Of a DNA stretch of 26,143 nucleotides, positions 1 through 7,659 are shown in pieces. Below the pieces are notes generated by a model that was not told the origin of the DNA, made no database searches, and worked only from the letters and a program-made list of their open reading frames with translations. Source of the DNA: Lachnospiraceae bacterium (GTDB taxonomy: Bacteria > Bacillota > Clostridia > Lachnospirales > Lachnospiraceae); contig CAAEMT010000050.1 in NCBI GenBank assembly GCA_900757145.1, positions 1 to 26,143 of the forward strand, read 5' to 3'. Both the position numbers and the translations under genes were made by a program. Position 1 is the first letter of the stretch, and each line of letters opens with the position of its first letter.

Positions 1-98
1 GCAGTCACCTGCAACACCCTTGCCTTCGGCTATATCCTTCCCGCTACCGGGCGGATTTGGGACTTGCACCCTTAAGAAACGTGCGCCGCCAGGCACAC
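1..98 (-). mobile_element. Group II intron, bacterial class C-like, 5' end only
   Basis: Read on the minus strand from position 98, the sequence begins GTGTGCCTGG, continues with GGGTGCAAGTCCC, and later has GCAAGGGTG. These are the conserved opening of domain I of group IIC introns; the Oceanobacillus iheyensis intron begins GUGUGCCCGG and has GGGUGAGAGUCCC and GCAAGGGUGUCC at comparable places. The intron starts one base after the T-run of an intrinsic terminator, which is the known insertion preference of class C introns. Only 98 bases are in the window, so the reverse transcriptase/maturase and the 3' end cannot be judged. The match is from memory of the family, not from an alignment. Confidence 0.8.
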
Positions 99-99
99 T

Positions 100-140
100 A
101 AAAAAAGACGCCAACACCATTTCTGATGCGGGCGTCTTTT
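100..140 (-). terminator. Intrinsic terminator of the DUF6465 gene
   Basis: On the minus strand a stem of AAAAGACGCC and GGCGTCTTTT encloses an inner GC-containing hairpin with a GAAA loop, followed by a run of T residues at 106-100. It lies about 22 bases past the stop codon of the gene at 163-636. The intron begins immediately after the T-run. Confidence 0.85.
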
Positions 141-162
141 GCCGTCTCGATATTCTATAATG

Positions 163-636
163 TTATAATGCAATACTTCCAGTCACGTCATCGTTGATCA
201 CATAGTAAACCATGTTCTCTTCCGGCTTGATGTACAGGGCGATGGATTTGAGGTCGGCAGCCTTATTCTTTAACTGCTTTGTCCAGATATCCTTTACCTG
301 ATTCATGAGATCAGCCTGATTGATCTCTTTTCCAAGGTACTGAAGATAAACGCTTTCTTTCACCGCTTCTTTCTTTGCAGGAGCTTTTTTCGCAGCGGCT
401 TTCTTTACTTCAGCTTTTACTGCCTCTGTCTTTTCTTCTGCTTTTTCTGCAACTTCTTTTACGGTTTCAGCAGCAGCTTTTGCCACCCTTGCAGTCGCTT
501 TTTTCACTGTTTTCGGCGCTTCTTTCACCTCTTCTGCTGCTTTTCTCACAGACTTCGGTGCTTCCTTCACCTCATCAGCTACTTTAGCTGCTGCTTCTTT
601 GGCAACTACTCCAGCATCCTTAACAACCTTCTTCAT
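163..636 (-). CDS. DUF6465 family protein with histone H1-like Ala/Lys-rich N-terminal region
   Basis: The product has 157 residues. Residues 1-93 are almost entirely Ala, Lys, Glu and Val, with predicted helix and AAKKAPAKK-type segments like those of histone H1 or phasin-like proteins. Two 14-residue units follow each other at 22-35 and 36-49 (EVKEAPKSVRKAAE, EVKEAPKTVKKATA). Residues 94-157 form a compact domain (VYLQYLGKEI... LYIKPEENMVYYVIND) that I recognise as DUF6465, a domain of unknown function common in Lachnospiraceae. The start is an ATG preceded by AGGAGG at 642-648. The gene has its own promoter and terminator and appears monocistronic. Function is unknown; DNA or polymer binding by the basic N-terminal region is only a guess. 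Confidence 0.85.
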   Translation of the reverse strand: MKKVVKDAGVVAKEAAAKVADEVKEAPKSVRKAAEEVKEAPKTVKKATARVAKAAAETVKEVAEKAEEKTEAVKAEVKKAAAKKAPAKKEAVKESVYLQYLGKEINQADLMNQVKDIWTKQLKNKAADLKSIALYIKPEENMVYYVINDDVTGSIAL

Positions 637-713
637 AACAATCCTCCTAAAATCTCTATACCTGCACCATACAAATTACTGCATTTCACGCAGTATAAAA
701 TACATCATAGAAA

Positions 714-742
714 ATCATATACTACTTTGTCATACATTGCAA
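714..742 (-). promoter_or_regulatory. Predicted sigma-A promoter of the DUF6465 gene
   Basis: On the minus strand TTGCAA (737-742) is followed after 17 bases by TATGAT (714-719), about 80 bases before the start codon. A small inverted repeat, ACTGC and GCAGT, lies in the untranslated leader. Confidence 0.55.
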
Positions 743-745
743 GCC

Positions 746-783
746 AAAATTTCCAGCGAAATTCGACATGAATCTGAAATTTT
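746..783 (-). terminator. Possible weak terminator after the UPF0371 gene
   Basis: AAAATTTC (minus strand, 783-776) can pair with GAAATTTT (753-746) shortly after the stop codon of the gene at 793-2262. The stem is AT-rich and has no long T-run, so termination here is uncertain. Confidence 0.3.
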
Positions 784-792
784 GCATAAAAA

Positions 793-2262
793 TCAGCAGA
801 TTTTTTCTCGTTTTGGCTCCATCGTAACATGCAGTCCGAGTTTTTTCAAAGTATTCAAATCAACTTTTGAAAGTCTTGCAGAACAATGAAGTTCGCAGCC
901 GTTCAAATCTCCCATTACATCAAGCGCTTTTTGGGCATCTTCATTTTCAACAGCACTGATTGAAAGTGCGATCAGTGTCTCGTCTGTATGAAGGCGCGGA
1001 TTACGGCTGCCGAAATACTGTGTTTTGAGTTTCTGGATCGGCTGAATCGCCTTTTCAGATATCAAAAGCTTTTCATGATCGATTCCTGCCAGCTCTTTCA
1101 ATGCATTCAAGAGCACCGCCGAACACGGTCCGAGTAGGTGAGAGGTCTTTCCTGTGATCACGCGGCCGTCTGAAAGCTCGATCGCCGCACTCGTAAGACC
1201 GCGCGCTTCCTCCAGAGCATTTGCTGCCGAAACACATTTGCGGTTATCTGTTGTAATACCCAGCTGCTGCATCAAAAATTCAATTTTGAACAATTCATCC
1301 TCTGTTGCTTCAAGATCAGCCTTGCGTATCAGCGAATCATAATACCTGCGCAGGATCTCCTGCTTCGATGCCTCGCAGCACGCTTCATCGTCAACAATAC
1401 AGTATCCGGCCATATTGACCCCCATATCGGTCGGGGATTTGTAAGGGCTGCTTCCAAATATTCTTTCAAACATCGCATTAAGTACAGGAAATATCTCAAT
1501 GTCTCTATTATAATTAACGGTCGAGACGCCGTATGCGCTCAGATGGAAAGAATCGATCATATTTACGTCATTTAAATCTGCTGTAGCAGCCTCATATGCA
1601 AGATTGACTGGGTGTGAGAGCGGCAGATTCCATACAGGAAACGTCTCAAATTTAGCATACCCGGCACGAATGCCTCTTTTATGTTCATGGTACAGCTGTG
1701 AAAGACATGTCGCCATCTTTCCGCTTCCCGGTCCCGGAGCCGTCACAACGACAAGGGGATGTGTCGTTTCGATATAGTCATTTTTTCCGTATCCAGCTTC
1801 ACTGACAATCAATGAAATATTTTTCGGATATCCTTCAATCCGATAATGACAATAGACCGGTATACCCTGCTTCTCAAGCTTTGCCTTAAATACATCTGCA
1901 AGTCCCTGTCCGCGGTACTGTGTCAGCACTACGCTTCCGACATAAAGACCATGGCTGCGGTAAATACCGATCAGACGAAGTACATCATCATCATAAGTAA
2001 TATCAAGATCAGCCCGCACCTTATTCTTCTCAATATCCTCTGCATTGATTACGATCACGATCTCCGCCTGATCTTTTAACTGCAAAAGCATCTGGAGCTT
2101 GCTCGATGGGGCAAAGCCCGGAAGAACACGCGATGCATGGTAATCATCAAAAAGCTTTCCGCCAAACTCAAGATAAAGCTTATTATCAAACATGGCAATC
2201 CGCTCTTTGATCTTTTCAGACTGCATACGAAGATATTTCTGGTTGTCAAATCCTATTCTCAT
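793..2262 (-). CDS. UPF0371/DUF1846 domain protein
   Basis: The 489-residue product matches the UPF0371 (DUF1846) family along its whole length, with the conserved start MRIGFDNQKYL and a P-loop-like APGPGSGK at about residues 175-182. The family's usual length is near 490-500 residues, so it appears complete. Its biochemical role is not established; the loop suggests nucleotide or phosphate binding. The ATG start has a good ribosome binding site (AGAGGAGAG) 7 bases upstream. It is divergent from the methylglyoxal-synthase-like gene. The 206-base spacer between the two starts carries a 10-bp palindrome, TACTTAAGTA at 2301-2310, overlapping a possible -10 TATACT (2307-2312), but I cannot identify a convincing -35. 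Confidence 0.9.
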   Translation of the reverse strand: MRIGFDNQKYLRMQSEKIKERIAMFDNKLYLEFGGKLFDDYHASRVLPGFAPSSKLQMLLQLKDQAEIVIVINAEDIEKNKVRADLDITYDDDVLRLIGIYRSHGLYVGSVVLTQYRGQGLADVFKAKLEKQGIPVYCHYRIEGYPKNISLIVSEAGYGKNDYIETTHPLVVVTAPGPGSGKMATCLSQLYHEHKRGIRAGYAKFETFPVWNLPLSHPVNLAYEAATADLNDVNMIDSFHLSAYGVSTVNYNRDIEIFPVLNAMFERIFGSSPYKSPTDMGVNMAGYCIVDDEACCEASKQEILRRYYDSLIRKADLEATEDELFKIEFLMQQLGITTDNRKCVSAANALEEARGLTSAAIELSDGRVITGKTSHLLGPCSAVLLNALKELAGIDHEKLLISEKAIQPIQKLKTQYFGSRNPRLHTDETLIALSISAVENEDAQKALDVMGDLNGCELHCSARLSKVDLNTLKKLGLHVTMEPKREKIC

Positions 2263-2402
2263 TGTTCTCTCCTCTATCCTATCTGATCTCTTTTTTTCCG
2301 TACTTAAGTATACGACATTTTGTGACGAATATCTATTATATTTTGTAAAACATGTCTTTTTTTAGTTATATGTCATTAGTCCTAAAAAAAAGATAAAATT
2401 AC

Positions 2403-2430
2403 TTGCTTTTTTAGAAATTTTTGCTATAAT
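2403..2430 (+). promoter_or_regulatory. Predicted sigma-A promoter of the mgsA-like gene
   Basis: TTGCTT (2403-2408) is followed after 16 bases by TATAAT (2425-2430), which also has the extended -10 TG two bases upstream. It lies about 40 bases before the chosen ATG. Confidence 0.6.
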
Positions 2431-2468
2431 ATATTTGACACAATTTGACTTGGAAAGGTTGGTATAAG

Positions 2469-2876
2469 ATGAATATCGGATTTATTGCGCACAACAGCAA
2501 AAAGACTTTGATCGAAAACTTCTGTCTCGCATATAAGCATATCCTCTCCAAACATAATTTATATGCTACCGGAAGTACCGGCAGGCGAATTGAAGACGTC
2601 ACAAATTTAAAGGTATACAAATTTCTCCCCGGCAGCGTCGGCGGTGATAAACAGTTCATTGATATGATAGAGCGTAATTGTATGGATATGGTCATCTTCT
2701 TTTATAATCCGATGATGACAAGCCCGAATTCACCCGATATTTACGCAATATCACGATGCTGTGACGAATACAATATCCCGATTGCCACGAATATCGCGAC
2801 CGCCGAATCTCTCGTACTCGGACTGGCGCGCGGGGATCTTGACTGGCGTCTGAACATCCGCTCAGACGATTTTTAA
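2469..2876 (+). CDS. mgsA: Methylglyoxal synthase-like protein (active-site residues altered)
   Basis: Methylglyoxal synthase converts dihydroxyacetone phosphate to methylglyoxal and phosphate in the cytoplasm. The 135-residue product has the family's fold signatures: GFIAHN near the start, LYATGSTG at 31-38, VGGDKQ at 57-62, VIFFYNP at 75-81 and NIPIATNIATA at 102-112. I chose the ATG at 2469, preceded by AAAGG, over an in-frame TTG at 2445, because it matches the usual family start. Compared with the E. coli enzyme, Asp71 and Asp101 have counterparts (D60, D90), but Asp20, Asp91 and His98 are all replaced by Asn (N9, N80, N87), and Ser65 by Pro. The enzyme may be weak, altered in substrate, or a repurposed domain. 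The gene is single, with its own promoter and terminator. Confidence 0.8.
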   Translation: MNIGFIAHNSKKTLIENFCLAYKHILSKHNLYATGSTGRRIEDVTNLKVYKFLPGSVGGDKQFIDMIERNCMDMVIFFYNPMMTSPNSPDIYAISRCCDEYNIPIATNIATAESLVLGLARGDLDWRLNIRSDDF

Positions 2877-2901
2877 AAACACACATCACGATCTTCACCG
2901 G

Positions 2902-2944
2902 ACATGCTTTGCAGAAAGATTCCCTTTCTCAAAGCATGTTTTTT
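2902..2944 (+). terminator. Intrinsic terminator of the mgsA-like gene
   Basis: ACATGCTTTG (2902-2911) pairs with CAAAGCATGT (2930-2939), with a nested AGAAAG/CTTTCT stem, followed by six T residues to 2944. It ends three bases short of the convergent recG stop codon and has no T-run in the other direction. Confidence 0.85.
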
Positions 2945-2947
2945 CTC

Positions 2948-5008
2948 CTATAAACTGATCTGCTCTGACTGGCTGCGCATGAAAGCATCATACCGTGATT
3001 TGAGCGCGCGATGCTCTTTCTGTTCTAGAAGCGGATCATTCCCCAGTATCTCATCTACCGCCTCATTTGCCTGCGTAAGCACAGAAGCATCACTGTAAAT
3101 ATCCGCCAGACGAAAATCAAGCATACCGCTTTGACGCACGCCAAAGAGATCCCCCGGTCCGCGAAGCTGCATATCCCGGTTCGCAATCTCAAACCCGTCA
3201 TTCGATCTGCACAAAATATCCAGGCGCTGCCTGATGTCTTTCCCATCCATAGTGTGCAGGAAAATACAATACGACTGCGCATCTCCTCTTCCTACACGGC
3301 CGCGGAGCTGATGGAGCTGAGCAAGGCCGAAACGCTCTGCATTCTCTATCATCATAACTGTAGCATTCGGAACGTTTACCCCCACCTCGACAACTGTTGT
3401 TGAAACAAGCACCTGTATTTCATTGCGCAGGAAACGCTCCATGATCTCATTTTTTTGAATCGGCTTCATTTTTCCGTGAAGGTATTCAACACATATGCCG
3501 TCAGGAAGCGCATCTCGAAGTATTTCTGTATATTCAATTACATTTTCGGCATCAACCGCCTCACTCTCTTCTACCATAGGGCAGATGACGTATGCCTGAT
3601 GCCCTTCCTCCACCTGTTTGCGGATAAATTCATACGATTTCGGGCGGTATGGCGTGCCGACAACACAGTTTTTGATTGGAAGACGGTTTGCAGGCATCTC
3701 ACCTATCACGGAAATATCAAGATCTCCATAAAGTATCACCGCAAGAGTCCGTGGGATCGGCGTCGCGCTCATTACAATCGTATGCGGTGAGCTTCCCTTT
3801 TGGGCAAGCATCTCCCGCTGCCTTACGCCAAAGCGATGCTGCTCATCTGTAATGACGAGGGCAAGGTTGTGATATTCTGCCTTTTCCTGAATCAGCGCAT
3901 GTGTTCCCACTATGATAGACGCCTCTCCTGAACTTATCTTTTTGTATACCTCTCGTCTTTGCTTTGCAGTCATCGATCCTGTCAGAAGTACCGCCTCGAA
4001 AGGAAATCCATTTTTCTCGATAAGCTCAGTCACCGATGCATAATGTTGGCGGGCAAGCACCTCTGTCGGAGCCATCAGAGCGCCCTGATAACCGTTTTCC
4101 GCTACTGTAAAAAGCGCAAGGATCGATATGATCGTCTTGCCTGATCCCACATCTCCCTGAATAAGACGCGCCATCACAGTATTGCCCATAAGCTCCTGTT
4201 CGATCGTATTCCAGACTTTTTGCTGCGCGCCTGTCAGGGAATACGGAAGATTCTCAATGAGCTGCTGCGAAGCGCGCGCTTTGCGTATGGAAAACGTATT
4301 TTCCGCTTTTTCTCTGGCTTCCTTAAGGCTGCGAAGCTGTAAAAGAAACAGGAAAAACTCATCAAAAACAAGACGCTTTCGCGCAAGCGCAAGCGCCTGC
4401 TCATCCTTTGGAAAATGTATCTGCTCCACCGCAAAATTATACTCGGCAAGTCCGTATTTCTCCCTGCAGCAAAGAGGCAGAAAATCCGTCAGCAGATCCT
4501 TCTCCGAAAGTACCTGACGAACCGCTTTTTGGATCATCGTTCCGGTCAGCCCTTTTACAAGCGGATATACAGGGCGGAGCTCATTTGTAAGAGCCTGATA
4601 CTGCTCCGTATGAAACACTGCCGGCTGCTCCATAAGCATCCGGGAACCTTTTATCTTTACCCTTCCGCGAAACACATACGTTTCATCCGTCCTCAGAGAA
4701 TTTCTCAAAAACGGCATATTAAACCATGTAAGTGCGATCACATCTGTTCCGTCTGATGCAAGCCCTGTTGTGATCGTAAGCCCGCTCCGGCGCATATGGA
4801 GCGGATCAACAAGCCGTACTTTCACAGCCGCTAGGTGGCCCTCGCGAAGAGAAGCGATTGGCACAGGCATTTCAAACCGTTCATATGTGCGCGGATAATA
4901 GGAAAGCAGAGCCCCTATGCTGGCAATACCGGCTTTTCCAAATACTTTTTCAGTTTTTTCACCGATTCCTTTAAGGTCTGTCAGAGGTGATTCCAAGCTT
5001 ATATTCAA
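2948..5008 (-). CDS. recG: ATP-dependent DNA helicase RecG
   Basis: RecG remodels stalled replication forks and Holliday junctions by branch migration. The 686-residue product has an N-terminal helix-hairpin and wedge OB-fold region (about 10-170), Walker A GDVGSGKT at 285-292, the RecG-type DEQH box at 388-391, the SAT motif in MSATPIPRT at 413-421 and motif VI QLRGRVGRG at 567-575. The length is normal for the family. The only suitable start near the family N-terminus is a TTG at 5006-5008, with AAAGG about 13 bases upstream, so weak initiation is likely. It follows fakA and asp23 on the same strand, as in B. subtilis, but a strong hairpin lies between fakA and recG. Confidence 0.95.
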   Translation of the reverse strand: MNISLESPLTDLKGIGEKTEKVFGKAGIASIGALLSYYPRTYERFEMPVPIASLREGHLAAVKVRLVDPLHMRRSGLTITTGLASDGTDVIALTWFNMPFLRNSLRTDETYVFRGRVKIKGSRMLMEQPAVFHTEQYQALTNELRPVYPLVKGLTGTMIQKAVRQVLSEKDLLTDFLPLCCREKYGLAEYNFAVEQIHFPKDEQALALARKRLVFDEFFLFLLQLRSLKEAREKAENTFSIRKARASQQLIENLPYSLTGAQQKVWNTIEQELMGNTVMARLIQGDVGSGKTIISILALFTVAENGYQGALMAPTEVLARQHYASVTELIEKNGFPFEAVLLTGSMTAKQRREVYKKISSGEASIIVGTHALIQEKAEYHNLALVITDEQHRFGVRQREMLAQKGSSPHTIVMSATPIPRTLAVILYGDLDISVIGEMPANRLPIKNCVVGTPYRPKSYEFIRKQVEEGHQAYVICPMVEESEAVDAENVIEYTEILRDALPDGICVEYLHGKMKPIQKNEIMERFLRNEIQVLVSTTVVEVGVNVPNATVMMIENAERFGLAQLHQLRGRVGRGDAQSYCIFLHTMDGKDIRQRLDILCRSNDGFEIANRDMQLRGPGDLFGVRQSGMLDFRLADIYSDASVLTQANEAVDEILGNDPLLEQKEHRALKSRYDAFMRSQSEQISL

Positions 5009-5033
5009 TGTTCTGTTCTGCCTTTCTGTAAAA

Positions 5034-5093
5034 TATCACGAGATACGCCATACGCATCCCAGCTTTGTACGGCAAGACCGCAGCATCGTGATA
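5034..5093 (-). promoter_or_regulatory. Inverted repeat in the recG leader
   Basis: TATCACGA (5034-5041) and TCGTGATA (5086-5093) are perfect 8-bp complements about 44 bases apart. They lie between the fakA terminator and the recG TTG start. In RNA they would enclose most of the leader in a stem. No promoter with good boxes was found here. Confidence 0.35.
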
Positions 5094-5111
5094 AAATCTT
5101 TTCTGTGACAT

Positions 5112-5143
5112 GAAAAAGAATGTGCCAGAGCACATTCTTTTTC
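5112..5143 (-). terminator. Terminator after fakA
   Basis: A perfect 14-bp stem (GAAAAAGAATGTGC at 5112-5125 with its complement at 5130-5143) with a 4-base loop sits 9 bases past the fakA stop. The T-rich side of the stem supplies the T-run on either strand. It would separate recG from fakA at least partly. Confidence 0.8.
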
Positions 5144-5151
5144 ACTGTATC

Positions 5152-6831
5152 CTACTCTACTGAGATAATGTAATAGTAGATCGGCTGTCCGCCAAAGTTC
5201 AGTTCAACATCACAATCAGGATACTGAGCTTCAATCTTATCGCGAAGTGCTTCTGACTCGTCCTCTTTCATATCTTCGCCGTAATATATACTGATCAGCT
5301 CCGTCTCATCATCTACCATTTGTTCTACCGTCTCAAGCGCGACCTCATCTATATCCTTGCCGACAGCGAGAATCGCATGGTCGCCCACCCCCATAATGTC
5401 GCCTGCGTGGATCGTCTTGTCATCGATATGTGTATCACGCACGGCATACGTCAGCTGTCCCGTTCTGACACGGGCTATTTCTTCTTCCATCACAGCCGCA
5501 TTTTCTTCCGGAGATTTTTCCGGCACATAATTGATCACAGCAGTGATTCCCTGCGGAACTGTCTTTGTAGGGATAACAATGATGTTTTTATCCTCTGTAA
5601 GCGCCTTTGCTTGATTTGCCGCAAGAATAATATTTTTATTGTTCGGAAGGATGAAGATATTTTTCGCCGGAACCTGTTCGATCGCATTGAGCATATCCTC
5701 TGTACTCGGATTCATCGTCTGTCCGCCCTCGATCAGATAGTCCACTCCAAGATCACGGAAAATATCAGCAATACCATCACCGATCGACACGGAGATAAAA
5801 CCTGTCTCCTTAAGCTCAACAGGCTCTGCCGCTTTCTTTTCTTTCTGAGCAGCAGCCTGCTTCTCTGCCTCACGGATCACCTTCTCCTGATGCTCTTCCC
5901 GCATATTGTCAATCTTCATCCGCGTAAGCGATCCGTAAGTAAGCGCCCGCGTGATCGCAAGCCCCGGATCGTTCGTGTGAACATGTACTTTCACGATTCC
6001 GTCATCAGAAACGACAACGATCGAATCACCGATCGATTCCAAAAACGCCTTGAAAGAAAGCTCCGTCTCATCCGTATATTCATGCTCCAGCATGATAATA
6101 AATTCCGTACAGTATCCGTACTTGATATCTGCCTCAGACGGCGCAGATGATACTGCCGCAGCCGCACCGCTTTCTTTAGAAGCACCTTCGATCGTATAAT
6201 CGATCTCCTTGCCTGCAAACGCGTCTGCCGCTCCCTTTAATACCTGTAAAAGTCCCTGTCCGCCGGAATCCACTACGCCTGCCTCCTTCAGCACCGGAAG
6301 CATCTCGGGAGTCTGATTGAGCACCTCCTCCGCTCTGACAAGAATCTCTCTGATCATATCCGCAAGCGCAATATCCGGATTCTCCTCAATAAGCTCTACG
6401 GCGCGCTCTGCCCCGCCTCTTGCTACCGTAAGGATCGTCCCCTCCTTCGGTTTCATAACCGCTTTATATGCAGTCTCAACGGCTTTCTGAAAAGCCGCAG
6501 CAAGCACAGCTGATGTAATCTCCTTCTCATCACGGATCACCTTTGTAAATCCACGCAGAAGCTGTGAAAGAATAACGCCGGAATTCCCGCGTGCTCCTCG
6601 CAGAGAACCTGATGAAACAGCCTTTGCAAAGCTCTCCATCGTAATGTGCTCCATTGAAGCAACTTCCTTCGCCGCCGACATGATAGTCAGCGTCATATTG
6701 GTACCGGTATCGCCGTCCGGCACCGGAAATACATTCAGCTCATTGATCCATTCTTTCTTTGCTTCAAGATTCTTAGCGCCCGCCAGAAACATCTTTGCGC
6801 AAAGAGAAGCGTCTATTGTCTTTGTACCCAC
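5152..6831 (-). CDS. fakA: DAK2-domain fatty acid kinase-like protein (FakA/YloV)
   Basis: FakA phosphorylates fatty acids held by a separate FakB carrier, feeding exogenous fatty acids into phospholipid synthesis. The 559-residue product has an N-terminal DhaL/DAK2 domain with the metal- and nucleotide-binding motif NVFPVPDGDTGTNM at about 33-46 and SGSLRGARGNSGVILSQ downstream, then the YloV-type middle and C-terminal domains. The length fits the family. The start is a GTG at 6829-6831 with AAGGAGG overlapping the asp23 stop codon region, 12 bases between genes, so the two are probably translationally coupled. No fakB is in the window, so the substrate is inferred from the family. Confidence 0.9.
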   Translation of the reverse strand: MGTKTIDASLCAKMFLAGAKNLEAKKEWINELNVFPVPDGDTGTNMTLTIMSAAKEVASMEHITMESFAKAVSSGSLRGARGNSGVILSQLLRGFTKVIRDEKEITSAVLAAAFQKAVETAYKAVMKPKEGTILTVARGGAERAVELIEENPDIALADMIREILVRAEEVLNQTPEMLPVLKEAGVVDSGGQGLLQVLKGAADAFAGKEIDYTIEGASKESGAAAAVSSAPSEADIKYGYCTEFIIMLEHEYTDETELSFKAFLESIGDSIVVVSDDGIVKVHVHTNDPGLAITRALTYGSLTRMKIDNMREEHQEKVIREAEKQAAAQKEKKAAEPVELKETGFISVSIGDGIADIFRDLGVDYLIEGGQTMNPSTEDMLNAIEQVPAKNIFILPNNKNIILAANQAKALTEDKNIIVIPTKTVPQGITAVINYVPEKSPEENAAVMEEEIARVRTGQLTYAVRDTHIDDKTIHAGDIMGVGDHAILAVGKDIDEVALETVEQMVDDETELISIYYGEDMKEDESEALRDKIEAQYPDCDVELNFGGQPIYYYIISVE

Positions 6832-6843
6832 GATCGTTCCTCC

Positions 6844-7200
6844 TTAATCAATCACTCTTACGCCCTCAACGTACATGTTCAGCTTCTCAACCTCCATACC
6901 GGTAAACTCCTCCACACGGTACTTTACATTGCCAAAGAGATTGTCTGCGACTGCCGAGATACTCACTCCGTAAGAAACGATGACATGAAAATCAATCGTG
7001 ATCTTATTATCTTCTATTTTTACCGTCAGCCCTCGCTCAAGGCTGTCGCGTTTCAAAAGGCGGACAAGTCCGTCCTTTACACTGAAAATCGCCATACCAA
7101 CGATACCGAAACATTCCACTGCCACACTTCCTGCGTAGGTGGCGATCACATTCGGGTCGATTACGATAGACCCGAGCTCATTACTCATGCGTCCTTTCAT
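6844..7200 (-). CDS. Asp23/Gls24 family envelope stress protein (YloU-like)
   Basis: This 118-residue protein matches the short Asp23/Gls24 family: GSIVIDPNVIATYAG near the start, a central VKIEDNKITIDFHVIVSYGVSI strand region, and NVKYRVEEFTGMEVEKLNMYVEGVRV at the end. Members are cytoplasmic proteins linked to cell envelope stress. The ATG at 7198-7200 has GGAGG 9 bases upstream; a second ATG four codons later has a less well placed site. It is the first gene of the asp23-fakA unit, an arrangement conserved next to rpmB in many Firmicutes. Confidence 0.92.
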   Translation of the reverse strand: MKGRMSNELGSIVIDPNVIATYAGSVAVECFGIVGMAIFSVKDGLVRLLKRDSLERGLTVKIEDNKITIDFHVIVSYGVSISAVADNLFGNVKYRVEEFTGMEVEKLNMYVEGVRVID

Positions 7201-7259
7201 AAACAGAAACCTCCATCTATTTCAAAATAATAATCTCATGCAATGCATACTTCATACCT

Positions 7260-7287
7260 ATCTTACCAGAAAACCGCCGTCTTGCAA
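7260..7287 (-). promoter_or_regulatory. Predicted sigma-A promoter of asp23-fakA
   Basis: On the minus strand TTGCAA (7282-7287) is followed after 16 bases by TAAGAT (7260-7265), about 60 bases before the asp23 start. Confidence 0.55.
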
Positions 7288-7337
7288 AGATGCTTTTTAT
7301 GAATTACAAAATTATTTTATTTTTTCTTATTTTTGAC

Positions 7338-7366
7338 TTGCAAAATGCTGTAGTATCTGATAGAAT
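7338..7366 (+). promoter_or_regulatory. Predicted sigma-A promoter of rpmB
   Basis: TTGCAA (7338-7343) is followed after exactly 17 bases by TAGAAT (7361-7366). It is divergent from the asp23 promoter, about 50 bases away, in the same intergenic region. Confidence 0.6.
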
Positions 7367-7378
7367 AATCGTGCTGTG

Positions 7379-7401
7379 AGTCTAAATCGTGGAATTAGAC
7401 T
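7379..7401 (+). promoter_or_regulatory. Hairpin in the rpmB leader
   Basis: AGTCTAA (7379-7385) pairs perfectly with TTAGACT (7395-7401) across a 9-base loop. It lies in the short rpmB leader, about 12 bases before the AAGGAGG ribosome binding site at 7413-7419. Confidence 0.4.
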
Positions 7402-7426
7402 TAATTCATTTCAAGGAGGTGCGGTC

Positions 7427-7615
7427 ATGGCTAAATGTGCTATTTGCGATAAAGCTGTTCATTTTGGTAACAATGTGAGTCATTCTCATAGAAGAAGCAA
7501 CAAGGTTTGGAAAGCAAATCTCAAACATGTTAAGGTTAAGGTTAACGGTGGTGCTGCCAGAAAGATGTACGTATGTACTTCTTGCCTTAGATCCGGAAAA
7601 GTTGAAAGAGCTTAA
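7427..7615 (+). CDS. rpmB: 50S ribosomal protein L28
   Basis: The 62-residue product is a complete bacterial L28, a component of the large ribosomal subunit. It begins MAKCAICDKAVHFGNNVSHSHRRSNK and ends in a YVCTSCLRSGKVERA segment. The two pairs CAIC and CTSC show that this is the zinc-binding form. I chose the ATG at 7427, preceded by AAGGAGG with 7 bases spacing, rather than the longer open frame from 7376. It is monocistronic, with its own promoter, leader hairpin and strong terminator. Confidence 0.97.
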   Translation: MAKCAICDKAVHFGNNVSHSHRRSNKVWKANLKHVKVKVNGGAARKMYVCTSCLRSGKVERA

Positions 7616-7623
7616 GATTGTTT

Positions 7624-7659
7624 AAAGGCAGGTTATCAATTCGATAACCTGCCTTTTTT
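7624..7659 (+). terminator. Intrinsic terminator of rpmB
   Basis: AAAGGCAGGTTATC (7624-7637) and its exact complement (7643-7656) form a 14-bp stem with a 5-base loop, followed by T residues to 7659. On the minus strand the same hairpin follows the 45-codon gene and could also stop that unit, though the T-run there is short. Confidence 0.93.

Noticed and set aside
2263..2400. A sigma-A promoter for the UPF0371 gene
   Set aside because: A TATACT box is present, but no acceptable -35 was found at 16-18 bases, so no promoter is listed.
5320..6150. A 276-codon plus-strand open frame inside fakA
   Set aside because: It is antisense to a clear FakA/YloV gene and is rich in His, Arg and Cys as expected for an antisense shadow.
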